Assembly (NCBI GenBank): GCA_040752005.1
Contig: JBFMFX010000016.1
Span: 1-64,000, forward strand
Length of the DNA: 64,000 bases
Reading direction: 5' to 3'
Source: RBG-16-66-20 sp040752005
GTDB lineage: Bacteria > Pseudomonadota > Gammaproteobacteria > Burkholderiales > SG8-39
Shown here: positions 15,868-24,473 of the stretch, piece by piece
Position numbering within the stretch: the first letter of the stretch is position 1
Layout: each line of letters starts with the position of its first letter
Notes under the pieces: generated by a model
Told to the model about the DNA's origin: nothing
Seen by the model: the letters and a program-made list of their open reading frames with translations, nothing else
Database searches by the model: none
Position numbers and translations under genes: made by a program

Positions 15868-17263
15868 GGAGATAGACGGCGACGCCCGCCGTCATCACCG
15901 CCAGTCCCGCGAGCACCATGGCGCCGAACTTCGGTCCGTAATCCGGGTTGCGCACATAGTCCACGCTCGACCAGAGCATGTACAGGCACGCTGCGGTGAA
16001 GACGACCGGCACGAGCGGATAGAGCGGTACGCGTGTCTGCGCATACTCGAGGTCGCCGCGCGCCTCGCGCGCGCGGAAGACGAACAGCGTCAGGCCGGTG
16101 AGCAGGAAGAAGGTCCAGAACACCGGCGAGGTGTAGGCCACCATCGCGCTGAATCCGTCCGGCGTGAAGGCACCCGCGAAGACGAGCAGCAGGCAAATCG
16201 CGCCCTGCAGAAGAAGCGCGTTCGCCGGCGTGCTGCCGGCCGCGCGCCAGGCACCAAGCCGCCCGAACGCCGGAAAATCCCGGCTGAAGGCCCAGGTCGT
16301 GCGCGCGCCGGTAAAGATCGCGGCATTCATCGTCGTGAGCGCCGAGACGCAGACGAGCAGCGCGATCACCGCCGCCCCGGTTTCCCCCGCGACCAGCCGC
16401 ATCACGTCGGCGGCCACCGCTTTCGACTCGCGCATGCCGGCGAGCCCCAGCGCCGCGAGATAGCCGATGTTAACGAGCAGGTAGAGCAGCGTCACCGCGA
16501 CGATGCCGGTCACCAGTACCCTCAGCATGTTACGGCGGGCATCGCGTACCTCGCCGGCGAGATACGCGGCCTCGTTCCATCCCCCGTAGGTAAGCAGCAC
16601 GAAAATCATCGCCAGGCCGAAGGCGCCGCTGCCGCCGCCGGCGGGCGCGGGCCGGGCGGGCGCATCGGCGAGCAGCCCCGCGGCGGCGAGCGCGAGCAGC
16701 CCGGCGATCAGCGCCGTCTCCAGGTAGCGCTGCAGGTTCTTGGTCGGCAGCGTGCCGGCGACGTTCAGCGCGGTGAACGCGACGACCCCGATCGCCGCGT
16801 AGATCGCGGTGCCGTAGCGGCCGAGCGGCAGCAGCTCGCTCGCATAGTCGCCGAACACGAACGCCACCGCCACGATCGCGCCGGTCTGGATCACGGTCAT
16901 GCGCGACCAGGCGAACAGGAACGCGATGCCGCGGCCGAAACCGCGCTCGAGGAACCGGTACTCTCCGCCGGTTTCCGGATGGCGCGCGGCAAGCTCGGCG
17001 TAAACGAGCGCGCCGCAGAGCGACACCACGCCGCCGATCAGCCAGGCGAGCAGGAACTCCGTGCCGCTCGAAGTGCCCCCGGCCACGATCGAGGGCGCCT
17101 TGAAGATGCCGACGCCGATGATCATCCCGATCATGAGAAACACGCCGTCGGCGACGGACAGCAGCGGCGCGGGCGCAGCCTCGCCCGGCACCGGCCGCGG
17201 CTGCGGCGCGATCACCGTCTCCTCGCCCGAAGGCGGGCGGATTACTGTCGCTTCGCCATCCAT
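15851..17263 (-). CDS. APC-family amino acid permease
   Basis: A 470-residue inner-membrane transporter with about twelve helices. The first helix carries MIIGVGIFKAPSIVAGG, the APC substrate-binding GxGxF motif, and the second GGVVSLCGALVYAELAARHPETGGEYRF, shown here in parts: the PETGGEY element is the family hallmark. The soluble N-terminal tail (about 35 residues) is Pro/Glu-rich. The start overlaps the upstream exported-methyltransferase gene by 22 nt and the end overlaps the downstream methyltransferase, so the three are one unit. Substrate (amino acid or polyamine) is not determinable. Confidence 0.88.
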   Translation of the reverse strand: MDGEATVIRPPSGEETVIAPQPRPVPGEAAPAPLLSVADGVFLMIGMIIGVGIFKAPSIVAGGTSSGTEFLLAWLIGGVVSLCGALVYAELAARHPETGGEYRFLERGFGRGIAFLFAWSRMTVIQTGAIVAVAFVFGDYASELLPLGRYGTAIYAAIGVVAFTALNVAGTLPTKNLQRYLETALIAGLLALAAAGLLADAPARPAPAGGGSGAFGLAMIFVLLTYGGWNEAAYLAGEVRDARRNMLRVLVTGIVAVTLLYLLVNIGYLAALGLAGMRESKAVAADVMRLVAGETGAAVIALLVCVSALTTMNAAIFTGARTTWAFSRDFPAFGRLGAWRAAGSTPANALLLQGAICLLLVFAGAFTPDGFSAMVAYTSPVFWTFFLLTGLTLFVFRAREARGDLEYAQTRVPLYPLVPVVFTAACLYMLWSSVDYVRNPDYGPKFGAMVLAGLAVMTAGVAVYLLARRK

Positions 17264-18096
17264 GGCAGTGTCCTCGTGTCATCGCCGTCGGAAATGTCCA
17301 CCTCGCCCGCCATGCGCTCGCCCGACACCCGTCCGCGAAAGAGATGGTGGAACGACCGGCCGCCGAGCGTGCCGGTGATCGCCAGCCGGATTTCCTCGCC
17401 GCGCAGGCGCGCCCCGCGCACCACCATCGCGCCGCCCGGCACGCTCGCCTCGACGTCGAGCATCTGGTAGCGCTGCGCGACCGAGAAGCGCCACGGCCCG
17501 CCGTGGCCCGGAACTTCCGCGGCCCAGGTACCGCGCACGTCGGCCGGTTTCAGCCACAGATAGATGCGCGAGCGGCCGATCGGGCCGACACGCTTCTCGG
17601 CGAGCGGCAGCTCGATCATCTCATCGAAGGGCCAGGCACCCATGTCGTAGTCGTGCGAGACCACGCGCGCCCCGGGCGCGAGCTCGGCGAGGAGCTTCGG
17701 CGCGAGCTTGCGATTGACGTCGGGAAGCAGATAGAGCGTCACCACATGCACGCCGCGCAGGTCGGTCTCGAACAGGTCGCGCACCTCGAAGCGCGCCAGC
17801 GCCTCGACCCCGGCCCTGCGCGCGTTTTCGCCTGCCAGTCGCACCAGCCGCGGATCAATGTCCACCCCGAGCCCCTGGACGCCATAGCGCTTCGCCGCCT
17901 CGATCACGATGCGTCCATCGCCGGAGCCGAGGTCCACCAGCCGCTCGCCCTTTTTCGGCGAGGCCAGAAGCAACATGCGTTCGACCACCTCCGGCGGCGA
18001 GACGACGAACGGCGTCGTGCCGTCGTCCCAGGCCCAGCTTTGCGCTCCCGCGCGAGCGGCCGAGAGCGCGAGCAGTACGGAAATGGCGAGTCTCAA
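17242..18096 (-). CDS. SAM methyltransferase-like protein with export signal
   Basis: A 284-residue protein that begins with a Sec-type signal (MRLAISVLLALSAARAGAQS, cleavage near AGA-QS). It continues into a Rossmann methyltransferase domain: PEVVERMLLLASPKKGERLV, motif I LVDLGSGDGRIVIEAAKRYG (about 53-72), the acidic GLGVDIDPRLV, and VVTLYLLPDVNRKL. A beta-rich C-terminal part (about 195-284, LWLKPADVRGTWAAEVPGHG onward) follows. SAM is not known in the periplasm, so either the N-terminus stays as an anchor or the domain has another role. The start is TTG, with no ATG nearby. Confidence 0.75.
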   Translation of the reverse strand: MRLAISVLLALSAARAGAQSWAWDDGTTPFVVSPPEVVERMLLLASPKKGERLVDLGSGDGRIVIEAAKRYGVQGLGVDIDPRLVRLAGENARRAGVEALARFEVRDLFETDLRGVHVVTLYLLPDVNRKLAPKLLAELAPGARVVSHDYDMGAWPFDEMIELPLAEKRVGPIGRSRIYLWLKPADVRGTWAAEVPGHGGPWRFSVAQRYQMLDVEASVPGGAMVVRGARLRGEEIRLAITGTLGGRSFHHLFRGRVSGERMAGEVDISDGDDTRTLPWMAKRQ

Positions 18097-18102
18097 GGAA
18101 CG

Positions 18103-18108
18103 TACAAT
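18103..18108 (+). promoter_or_regulatory. -10 box (TACAAT) for tRNA-Arg
   Basis: TACAAT lies 10 nt upstream of the tRNA 5' end and overlaps the start region of the divergent methyltransferase gene. A -35 match is weak. Confidence 0.45.
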
Positions 18109-18118
18109 CGCGTCTCGC

Positions 18119-18194
18119 GCCCCGGTAGCTCAGTGGATAGAGCAGCCCCCTCCTAAGGGGCAGGTCGCACGTTCGATTCGTGTCCGGGGCGCCA
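18119..18194 (+). tRNA. tRNA-Arg (anticodon CCT)
   Basis: A 76-nt cloverleaf with acceptor arm GCCCCGG/CCGGGGC, the D-arm sequence TAGCTCAGTGGATAGAGC, anticodon loop CTCCTAA flanked by stem GCCCC/GGGGC, T-arm loop GTTCGATTC and an encoded CCA end (18192-18194). Anticodon CCT reads AGG, a rare arginine codon in a GC-rich genome. It stands alone, convergent with tctA. No integrase or attachment-site duplication is seen next to it, although such tRNA genes are common integration targets. Confidence 0.96.
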
Positions 18195-18228
18195 TGCGTG
18201 CGGCTCGCCGCAAGTCTAGCCGAAATCG

Positions 18229-19758
18229 CTAGAAGTCCGCCTCGGCTCCGGACGCGGACGCGCCCTGCGCGCGCGTGCGCCGGTGCTGCCAGATCGCGGC
18301 GACGAACGACAACACCGCGGCCGCGAGCAGCAGCCCCGAAATCGGCCGCGTCACGAACAGCCAGAGGTTCGCATCGGTCATCAGCGCGCGCACCAGGTTG
18401 ATCTCGATCTGGTCGCCGAGAATGACCCCGAGGATGAACGGCGCGAGCGGAAAGCCCGCCTTCACCATCGCGTAGCCGAGGACACCGAAGGCGAGCAGCA
18501 CATATACGTTCGCCATGGTGTTGTTGAGTGCGTAGGCGCCGATCGCGCACAGCACCAGCACCACCGGATAGAGCACCGCGCGCGGCACCATCACCACGCC
18601 CAGCATCCAGCGCGCGCCGAGCGCCAGGAGGAGCACCATCAGCGGATGCGCGAGCAGGTACGCGGCGAAGATACCGTAGGCGAGCTGCGCGTTCTGCGCG
18701 ATGAAGAGCGGCCCGGACTGGATGCCGTGGATGGTGAGCGCGCCGAGCATGACCGCGGTCACCGCATCGCCCGGGATGCCGAACGCCATGATGGTGACGA
18801 GCGACCCGCCGACGTTGGCGTTGTTCGAGGACTCCGAGGCGATGATGCCCTCGGGCGTGCCGGTGCCGAAGCGCTCCGGGTGGCGCGAAATTTTCTTCGC
18901 CTGGTCCCAGGCGAACATGCTCGCCGCGCTGCCGCCGATCGCCGGCAGCACGCCGATCAGCACACCGATGAAGGCAAACCACAGCAACTGGAACGGTCGC
19001 GAGACGATCTCCCAGATCACCTTCGCATGCGACACCGCCAGGCTGAGCGCGCGGTCCAGGCGCCCGGCCACCTGCGCCACGCCCCCGATGCGCTCGACCT
19101 CCTGCATCACCTGGGAAAACGCGAACACGCCGATCAGCACCGGCAAGAAATCGATGCCGCCGCGCAGGAACGGGATGCCGAGCGTGAGCCGTTCCTGGCC
19201 CATCACCGGATCGTTGCCGATCACCGTGACGATCAGACCGAGCACGCCGGCGATGAGGCCCTTGAGCACCGAAGCCTCGACCAGCCCGGCCACCATCGAA
19301 AGCGCGAGCACGAAGAGCGAGAAGAACTCCCAGGGCCCGAACTGAAGGGCGAAGCGCGCGAGCGGCCCAGTGGCGCCGATCAGGAACACCGCACCCAACA
19401 GCCCGCCGAAGAACGAGGCCCAGATGCCGAGCCAGAGCGCGCGGCCGGGTTCGCCCTTCTTCGCCATCGGGTGGCCGTCGAAGGTGGTGGCGATCGCCGA
19501 GGGCGTTCCCGGAATTCCGAGCAGGATCGCCGTCACCAGCCCGCCCGCCGAGCCGCCGACGTACACGCCGGTCATCGCGGCAAGTCCCTGCAGGGGATCG
19601 AGCCCGAAGGTGAACGGCAGCACCACGATGATCGTCATCGTGATGGTGACCCCGGGCAGCGCGCCGCCGACGATGCCGGCCAGCGTGCCGGCAAGCAGCG
19701 GCACGAGGTACTTCACCGCAAGCATGCCCTGCAATGCGTCGAGCAGAAGGCCGAACAT
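18229..19758 (-). CDS. tctA: Tripartite tricarboxylate transporter large permease TctA
   Basis: A 509-residue inner-membrane subunit with about 11-12 helices. Visible TctA signatures: TLAGIVGGALPGVTITMTI near the N-terminus, GGSAGGLVTAILLGIPGTPS, and IGVLPAIGGSAASMFAWDQA, AESSNNANVGGSLV-like ASESSNNANVGGSLV in the second half, both halves being inverted repeats of one another. It uses an ion gradient to import tricarboxylates or related acids delivered by TctC. The gene is last in the tctC-tctB-tctA operon, 3 nt after tctB. Confidence 0.93.
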   Translation of the reverse strand: MFGLLLDALQGMLAVKYLVPLLAGTLAGIVGGALPGVTITMTIIVVLPFTFGLDPLQGLAAMTGVYVGGSAGGLVTAILLGIPGTPSAIATTFDGHPMAKKGEPGRALWLGIWASFFGGLLGAVFLIGATGPLARFALQFGPWEFFSLFVLALSMVAGLVEASVLKGLIAGVLGLIVTVIGNDPVMGQERLTLGIPFLRGGIDFLPVLIGVFAFSQVMQEVERIGGVAQVAGRLDRALSLAVSHAKVIWEIVSRPFQLLWFAFIGVLIGVLPAIGGSAASMFAWDQAKKISRHPERFGTGTPEGIIASESSNNANVGGSLVTIMAFGIPGDAVTAVMLGALTIHGIQSGPLFIAQNAQLAYGIFAAYLLAHPLMVLLLALGARWMLGVVMVPRAVLYPVVLVLCAIGAYALNNTMANVYVLLAFGVLGYAMVKAGFPLAPFILGVILGDQIEINLVRALMTDANLWLFVTRPISGLLLAAAVLSFVAAIWQHRRTRAQGASASGAEADF

Positions 19759-19761
19759 CGG

Positions 19762-20247
19762 CTAGAAGCCCGTCCAGGTGCCGCGCGGCAGCAGCACGAG
19801 CAGGGAGCGCTCGAACACGATCCACGTCGCCGCAGCCGTGGCAAGTCCCACCAGAACGGCGCGCGCCCAGCCGCCCGGCGCCCGCGGCGGATCCATCAGT
19901 GCGTTCGCCGCCGCGACATAGGCGAAGGTGCCGATCCGGAATCCGAGGAACGGCAGCAGCACGGCGTAGAGGCCGAATAGCGCAAACTGAAGCACCACGG
20001 CGGAATAGTTCGCCGGCGGCGCCGCGCGCGTTTCCGCCTGCCGGGCGCGGCGCCGGCGGCGCGCTCGAAGCACGTCCGCGACCACCAGCCAGATTCCGAG
20101 CGCCGCGCTCAGCCCGAGCACGATGCGGGGGTAGAACCCAGGCCCGATCGGGACCAGCGGATTGTGCTTCAGACCGAGGGTGAGCGCGAAAAAAAGAAGG
20201 CTCGCCGAGGCGACGGCGAGCCCTCCCCAGCCGTCTCTGGACAGCAT
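19762..20247 (-). CDS. tctB: Tripartite tricarboxylate transporter small permease TctB
   Basis: A 161-residue four-helix protein typical of TctB: helix 1 GGLAVASASLLFFALTLG, then the conserved GPGFYPRIVLGLSAALG, an Arg-rich cytoplasmic loop (RARRRRRARQ), and the last two helices ending LLVLLPRGTWTGF. The start codon shares one base with the tctC stop (TGATG), so translation is coupled. Function is to stabilise or assist TctA. Confidence 0.88.
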   Translation of the reverse strand: MLSRDGWGGLAVASASLLFFALTLGLKHNPLVPIGPGFYPRIVLGLSAALGIWLVVADVLRARRRRRARQAETRAAPPANYSAVVLQFALFGLYAVLLPFLGFRIGTFAYVAAANALMDPPRAPGGWARAVLVGLATAAATWIVFERSLLVLLPRGTWTGF

Positions 20248-21188
20248 CAGCGCTTGTAGAGCCCGAGTTCCTTCGCCAGGTTGCGGTTCAGCTCGTCGTT
20301 GCGCTTGAGCCAGGCGGCGTACGTCGCGCGATCCATGTAGCGCACGTCGGTGCCCTGCTTCTTCATCGCCTCGGCGAACGCCGGCTCCTTCACCGCCGCG
20401 GCGCACGCCGACTCAAGCTTGGCGATGACCGGCGCCGGCGTGCCCTTCGGCACCATGATTCCGCGATTGACGTCGTAGACGACGTTGACGCCGAGCTCCT
20501 TGAGCGTCGGCACGTTCGGCATCTCCGGATGGCGCTTCTCGGTGGCGATGGCGATGAACTTCAGCTCACCCGCCTCGACCTTGCCCTTCTGCGTGAGGTT
20601 GGAGTCGGTGAGGTCGATGTGCCCGCCGAGGATCGCGTTCATGCGCGGCGCGAGGCCCTCGTAAGAGACGTACTTGAACTTGATCCCGGCCGCTTTCTCG
20701 ATCAGCGCCGGGAAGAAATGGCTGGTCGAACCGAGGGTGGCGCCCACCGTGATCTGCCCGGGCCGGGCCTTGGCGTCGGCGAGCAGCCCCTGCCAGTCCT
20801 TCCACGGCGTCTTCGGGCTCGCGGTGAGCACCGAGGGCGTCGAGGAAATCAGGCATACCGGCTCGAAGTCGGTGTATTGCACGTCGGCCACGCCGGTGTA
20901 GTAGGTGCTGTGGATGTAGTCGTGCACCGCGTAGAGCGTGTAGCCATCGGCGGGCGAATCTTTTGCTTCCTTGGCGCCGCGGGTTCCGGAGGCGCCGGCG
21001 ACGTTGGCGATCACCACCGGCTGACCGAGGTGCTTCTGCAGGAGCGGCGCGAACGGCCGGAAGATGTTGTCGGTGTCGCCGCCCGCCGGCCAGGGCACGA
21101 TCAGCTTCACCGGGCGGTCCGGATACTGCGCGAGCACAGCCAGCGGCGCGGCAAGCAGCAGCGCGAGTGCAAAAGCAAGGCGTTTCAT
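20247..21188 (-). CDS. tctC: Tripartite tricarboxylate transporter binding protein TctC (Bug family)
   Basis: A 313-residue periplasmic receptor. Signal peptide MKRLAFALALLLAAPLAVLA, then YPDRPVKLIVPWPAGGDTDN, the Bug-family ligand-binding first loop, with VIANVAGASGTRGAKEAK and ADGYTLYAVHDYIHS next. Terminal helices resemble other Bug proteins. The ATG at 21188 is preferred over the in-frame 21215 because GGAGGGAATC precedes it and the signal peptide starts there. The ligand is unknown; Bug proteins bind many carboxylates. No two-component sensor lies beside the operon. Confidence 0.9.
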   Translation of the reverse strand: MKRLAFALALLLAAPLAVLAQYPDRPVKLIVPWPAGGDTDNIFRPFAPLLQKHLGQPVVIANVAGASGTRGAKEAKDSPADGYTLYAVHDYIHSTYYTGVADVQYTDFEPVCLISSTPSVLTASPKTPWKDWQGLLADAKARPGQITVGATLGSTSHFFPALIEKAAGIKFKYVSYEGLAPRMNAILGGHIDLTDSNLTQKGKVEAGELKFIAIATEKRHPEMPNVPTLKELGVNVVYDVNRGIMVPKGTPAPVIAKLESACAAAVKEPAFAEAMKKQGTDVRYMDRATYAAWLKRNDELNRNLAKELGLYKR

Positions 21189-21213
21189 GATTCCCTCCTC
21201 CAAGGAGGCGCCC

Positions 21214-21227
21214 ATTCTAGCTATAGT
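21214..21227. promoter_or_regulatory. Divergent -10 boxes for tctC and the MaoC gene
   Basis: Minus-strand TAGAAT (21214-21219) lies 25 nt before the tctC ATG. Plus-strand TATAGT (21222-21227) lies 26 nt before the MaoC ATG. The -10 regions are only 2 nt apart, so polymerases on the two strands would compete. Confidence 0.45.
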
Positions 21228-21253
21228 CGCCGTTCGCGTGAACGGAGGTCGCC

Positions 21254-21700
21254 ATGGTGGTATTCCAGGGCCGGTGGTACGACGAGGTGGCGGTGGGCGA
21301 GAGCTTCGGCGCGAGCCTCACGGTCACCGAGGCGCATCTGGTGCTCGGCTCAGGAATGTTCGGCGATTTCAACCCGCTGCACGTGGACGAGGAGTTCGCG
21401 AAGGGCACGCGCTTCGGCGGGCGCATCCTGCACGGCCCATTCACGAGCGCGCTGGTGGCCGCGCCCGCCGGGATGTACTTCGCCGGAACCGCGATCGCGT
21501 ACCTGGAGCACGCCTGCCGGTTCCGTGCGCCGGTGCGCGCCGGTGACACGCTCACGACGCGCTGGACGGTGACGGCAAAGACCGACAAGCCGGCGCACAA
21601 GGGCGGCATCGTCGAGATGAAGGCGGTGAGCACCAATCAGCGCGGCGAGGTCGTCGTCGAGGCCGAGGGCAAGATGCTGGTCGCGAGCCGGCCGCGTTAG
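21254..21700 (+). CDS. MaoC-type hotdog dehydratase
   Basis: A 148-residue hotdog-fold protein of the (R)-specific enoyl-CoA hydratase family. The catalytic Asp38/His43 pair is in MFGDFNPLHVDEEFA, followed by the family's GRILHGPFTSALV (helix after the active site) and FRAPVRAGDTLTTRW. A GGAGG site precedes the ATG. It is divergent from tctC and convergent with an acyl-CoA synthetase gene, suggesting handling of a CoA-activated acid. The exact substrate is unknown. Confidence 0.85.
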   Translation: MVVFQGRWYDEVAVGESFGASLTVTEAHLVLGSGMFGDFNPLHVDEEFAKGTRFGGRILHGPFTSALVAAPAGMYFAGTAIAYLEHACRFRAPVRAGDTLTTRWTVTAKTDKPAHKGGIVEMKAVSTNQRGEVVVEAEGKMLVASRPR

Positions 21701-21716
21701 CGCCGCTGCGCCCGGC

Positions 21717-23360
21717 TCACTTCTTCAGGCGCGCTTCCTCGCGCTTGCGCAATTCCTTGCGCTGCACCTTGCCGGTGGTGGTCATCGGCAGCGCGTCAAT
21801 GAACTCGATCTCGCGCGGGTACTCGTAGGGCGCAAGGCGCCCGCGCACATGCCGCTGGATGTCCTCGATGAGCTGCGGCGACGGCGAGAAACCCGGTTGC
21901 AGCACGACGAACGCCTTGACGATCTGGCCGCGCGCCTCGTCGGGCTTGCCGATCACCGCGGCGTTCGCGACCGCCGGGTGCTTGACCAGGCACGATTCGA
22001 TCTCCGCCGGGCCGATGCGGTAGCCGGCGGACTTGATGACGTCGTCCGAGCGGCCCTGGTACCAGAGGTAGCCGTCCTCGTCCATGCGGCCCTGGTCGCC
22101 CGTCAGGCCCCAGTCGCCGCGGTACTTCTCGCGCGTCGCCTGCGGGTTCTTCCAGTATTCGAGAAAGTGCACCGGGTCGCGCTGGCCCTGAAAGAAGCGG
22201 TGCACGGCGATCTCGCCGAGTTCACCCGGTTTCGCCTCGTTTCCGTTCTCGTCCAGGATCGCGACGCGATGCCCCGGATAGGGCCGGCCGATCGCACCCG
22301 GCTTGACCGGCCAGGCCTCCTGGCAGTTGCCGACCACGTAGTTGATCTCGGTCTGTCCGAACATCTCGTTGATCGTCACCCCGAGATGCTCGCGCGCCCA
22401 TTCGATGACGGTCGCGCCGACCGCCTCGCCCGCGCTCATGATCGAGCGCAGGCGCAGGTCGTACTTCCTTCTCGGCCCGGGCACCGCCTTCATCATGAGC
22501 TTGAGCGCGGTCGGGAACAGGAACGCGTTGCGCACGCCGTACTTGTCAATGAGGTGATACGCGCGCTCGGCGTCGAAGCGGCCGCGGTAGCCGAGGATCG
22601 GGATGCCGAAGTACCAGGACGGCAGCAGCGCGTCCATCAGGCCGCCCGTCCACGCCCAGTCCGCCGGCGACCAGAACATGTCCCCCGGGCGCGGAAAGAA
22701 GTCGTGCGAGTAGATGAACCCCGGAAGGTTGCCGATCATCACCCGGTGCGGCTTGAGCGCGCCTTTCGGCGGCCCGGTGGTTCCGCTCGTGTAGATGATG
22801 AGGCATGGGTCTTCGGCCGCCGTGTCCAATGCCGTGAAATCGCGGCTTGCGCGCGCGAGCAGCGCCTCCCAGGCGTGCACGCCCGATTCCCGTGCCCCGC
22901 CCACGCCGATCACGTGCCGCAGTTGCGAAAGCCTGTCCTTCACCGCCCACAGGTTCGCGATCGTCGTCGGCTCGACGAGCGCCACCGACGCCCCGGCGTG
23001 CTCCAGGCGGTATTCGAGCGCTTCCGGCCCGAACAGATGGCTGAGCGGCAGCGCGATCGCCCCCATCTGGAAAAGCGCGATGTACGCGATCGCGGTCTCG
23101 GGGCGCTGCGGCAGGATGATCGCGACGCGATCGCCGCGCTTCACGCCCAGCCCCGCGAGCGCGTTCGACAGCCGGTTCGCCTGCTGCTGAATGTCCCAGA
23201 AGCTCCAGGCGCTCGCCGCGCCCGATTCGTCTTCCCAGTAGAGCGCGAAGCGCGAGCGGTCAGCCGCCCAGCGGCCACAGCAGGCGGCGGCGATGTTGAA
23301 GCGCTCCGGGACTTCCCAGCGCCAGCTCTGGTACAGCTCTTCGTAGCGATCCGTCGTCAT
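21717..23360 (-). CDS. AMP-dependent acyl-CoA synthetase
   Basis: A 547-residue adenylate-forming enzyme that activates a carboxylic acid with ATP and transfers it to CoA. Motifs: P-loop IYTSGTTGPPKGALKP (about 190), MFGQTEINYVVGN (A5), the ribose-binding DQGRMDEDGYLWYQGR, the hinge DDVIKSAGYRIGP, and the catalytic Lys531 in TTTGKVQRKELR. The overall layout (MFGQTE, YPGHRVAILDENGNE) resembles medium-chain or aryl-acid ACSM-type synthetases. It converges on the MaoC gene with a 16-nt gap. The acyl chain is not predictable. Confidence 0.88.
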   Translation of the reverse strand: MTTDRYEELYQSWRWEVPERFNIAAACCGRWAADRSRFALYWEDESGAASAWSFWDIQQQANRLSNALAGLGVKRGDRVAIILPQRPETAIAYIALFQMGAIALPLSHLFGPEALEYRLEHAGASVALVEPTTIANLWAVKDRLSQLRHVIGVGGARESGVHAWEALLARASRDFTALDTAAEDPCLIIYTSGTTGPPKGALKPHRVMIGNLPGFIYSHDFFPRPGDMFWSPADWAWTGGLMDALLPSWYFGIPILGYRGRFDAERAYHLIDKYGVRNAFLFPTALKLMMKAVPGPRRKYDLRLRSIMSAGEAVGATVIEWAREHLGVTINEMFGQTEINYVVGNCQEAWPVKPGAIGRPYPGHRVAILDENGNEAKPGELGEIAVHRFFQGQRDPVHFLEYWKNPQATREKYRGDWGLTGDQGRMDEDGYLWYQGRSDDVIKSAGYRIGPAEIESCLVKHPAVANAAVIGKPDEARGQIVKAFVVLQPGFSPSPQLIEDIQRHVRGRLAPYEYPREIEFIDALPMTTTGKVQRKELRKREEARLKK

Positions 23361-23373
23361 CCGCGCCCGACGT

Positions 23374-23781
23374 CTATTTCCCGTCCGGTTCCTGCGGCGG
23401 CAGCGTGCGGATCGTGTCCGAGAGCCTGAGTCTTTCCACGTTGACCGGCGGCTTGTCCGGCTCGGCCATCTGCGCCACCGCCCTATCCGGCTGCGCCGTC
23501 TCCGTCCCGGGCCTCGCCGCTTCGGCGCCGGGCCTGGTCCCGATCGCGCCGGAAGCGGTCTGGCCCGCCCGCGCCCTGGCCGCCGCCTCGTAGGCCGCCT
23601 GCGTCACGAGCGGTGGCGGGCTGAGCTGATACACGATCCAGGCCACCCAGCCGACCGCCACCATCATCACCGCGGCAAGAAACCGCCAGAACCATTCGCT
23701 GACCATCCTGCCGGCGCTGCCCTGCTCCACCGTCGGCGTCTGCTCGCCAGCCACCGCGCCCGCGCCTCCTTGGCCGGTCAT
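23374..23781 (-). CDS. Hypothetical single-pass membrane protein
   Basis: A 135-residue protein with a short Gly/Thr N-terminal tail, one membrane helix (about 31-53, FWRFLAAVMMVAVGWVAWIV) and a disordered Ala/Pro/Glu-rich C-terminal region ending in VERLRLSDTIRTLPPQEPDG. The helix orientation should place the C-terminus in the periplasm. It lies 13 nt upstream of the acyl-CoA synthetase gene on the same strand. A TAAACT -10-like box is 9 nt before the ATG. I do not recognise the family. Confidence 0.6.
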   Translation of the reverse strand: MTGQGGAGAVAGEQTPTVEQGSAGRMVSEWFWRFLAAVMMVAVGWVAWIVYQLSPPPLVTQAAYEAAARARAGQTASGAIGTRPGAEAARPGTETAQPDRAVAQMAEPDKPPVNVERLRLSDTIRTLPPQEPDGK

Positions 23782-23834
23782 GTCGCGGGCAGTTTACCAT
23801 TGCACCCGAGATCCTCCGCGAATCCCGACGCCCC

Positions 23835-24473
23835 ATGCCGCGCGCTTTTGTCTTCGATGCCTACGGCACGCTCTTCGACGTGCATTCGGTGCAGGCCCGC
23901 TGCGAGGCGTTCTGGCCCGGCAAGGGCGCGGCGCTTTCGCAGCTCTGGCGCGCAAAGCAGCTCGAATACACCTGGCAGCGCAGTCTCATGGGGCGGTACG
24001 AGCCGTTCTCGCACGTCACGCGCGAGGCTCTGGAATACGCCTGCGCCGCGCTCGGCCTGGCGCTCGACGCCGCCCGCACCGGCGCGCTGCTCGATCAGTA
24101 CAAGCGGCTCGCGCTCTATCCGGATGTGCGCGAGGCGCTGGCGCGCCTCGGCTCGCCGCGGCGCGCGATCCTCACCAACGGATCGCCCGACATGATCGAG
24201 CCGCTGGTGGCGCAATCCGGGCTGTCCTTCGACGCCGTGCTCTCGGTGCACGAGCTGGGGATCTACAAGCCCGCGCCGCAGGTGTACCGGCTCGCCGTCG
24301 AGCGCCTCGCGGTCGCGGCCGCCGACATCGTGTTCGTGTCGTCCAACTGCTGGGACGCGCTGGGCGCGACGGCGTTCGGCTTGCGCGCGGTCTGGATCAA
24401 TCGGACCGGCGCCCCGGTGGACCGGCTCGGGGCGGCGCCCGAGCGGATCGTGGCGAGCCTCGCCGAGCTGTGA
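23835..24473 (+). CDS. Haloacid dehalogenase type II-like hydrolase
   Basis: A 212-residue HAD-superfamily enzyme. The nucleophile is Asp8 in VFDAYGTLFDVHSV, matching L-2-haloacid dehalogenases. ILTNGSPDMI supplies the motif II serine/threonine region, IYKPAPQVYRLA the motif III lysine, and FVSSNCWDALGATAFG motif IV, all close to type II haloacid dehalogenases. It would cleave the carbon-halogen bond of 2-haloacids, though this family includes members of unknown substrate. The next gene overlaps its stop (GTGA). Confidence 0.82.
   Translation: MPRAFVFDAYGTLFDVHSVQARCEAFWPGKGAALSQLWRAKQLEYTWQRSLMGRYEPFSHVTREALEYACAALGLALDAARTGALLDQYKRLALYPDVREALARLGSPRRAILTNGSPDMIEPLVAQSGLSFDAVLSVHELGIYKPAPQVYRLAVERLAVAAADIVFVSSNCWDALGATAFGLRAVWINRTGAPVDRLGAAPERIVASLAEL

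Noticed and set aside
18119..18194. Genomic island attached at tRNA-Arg
   Set aside because: No integrase, direct repeat of the tRNA 3' end or base-composition change is seen; flanking genes look native.
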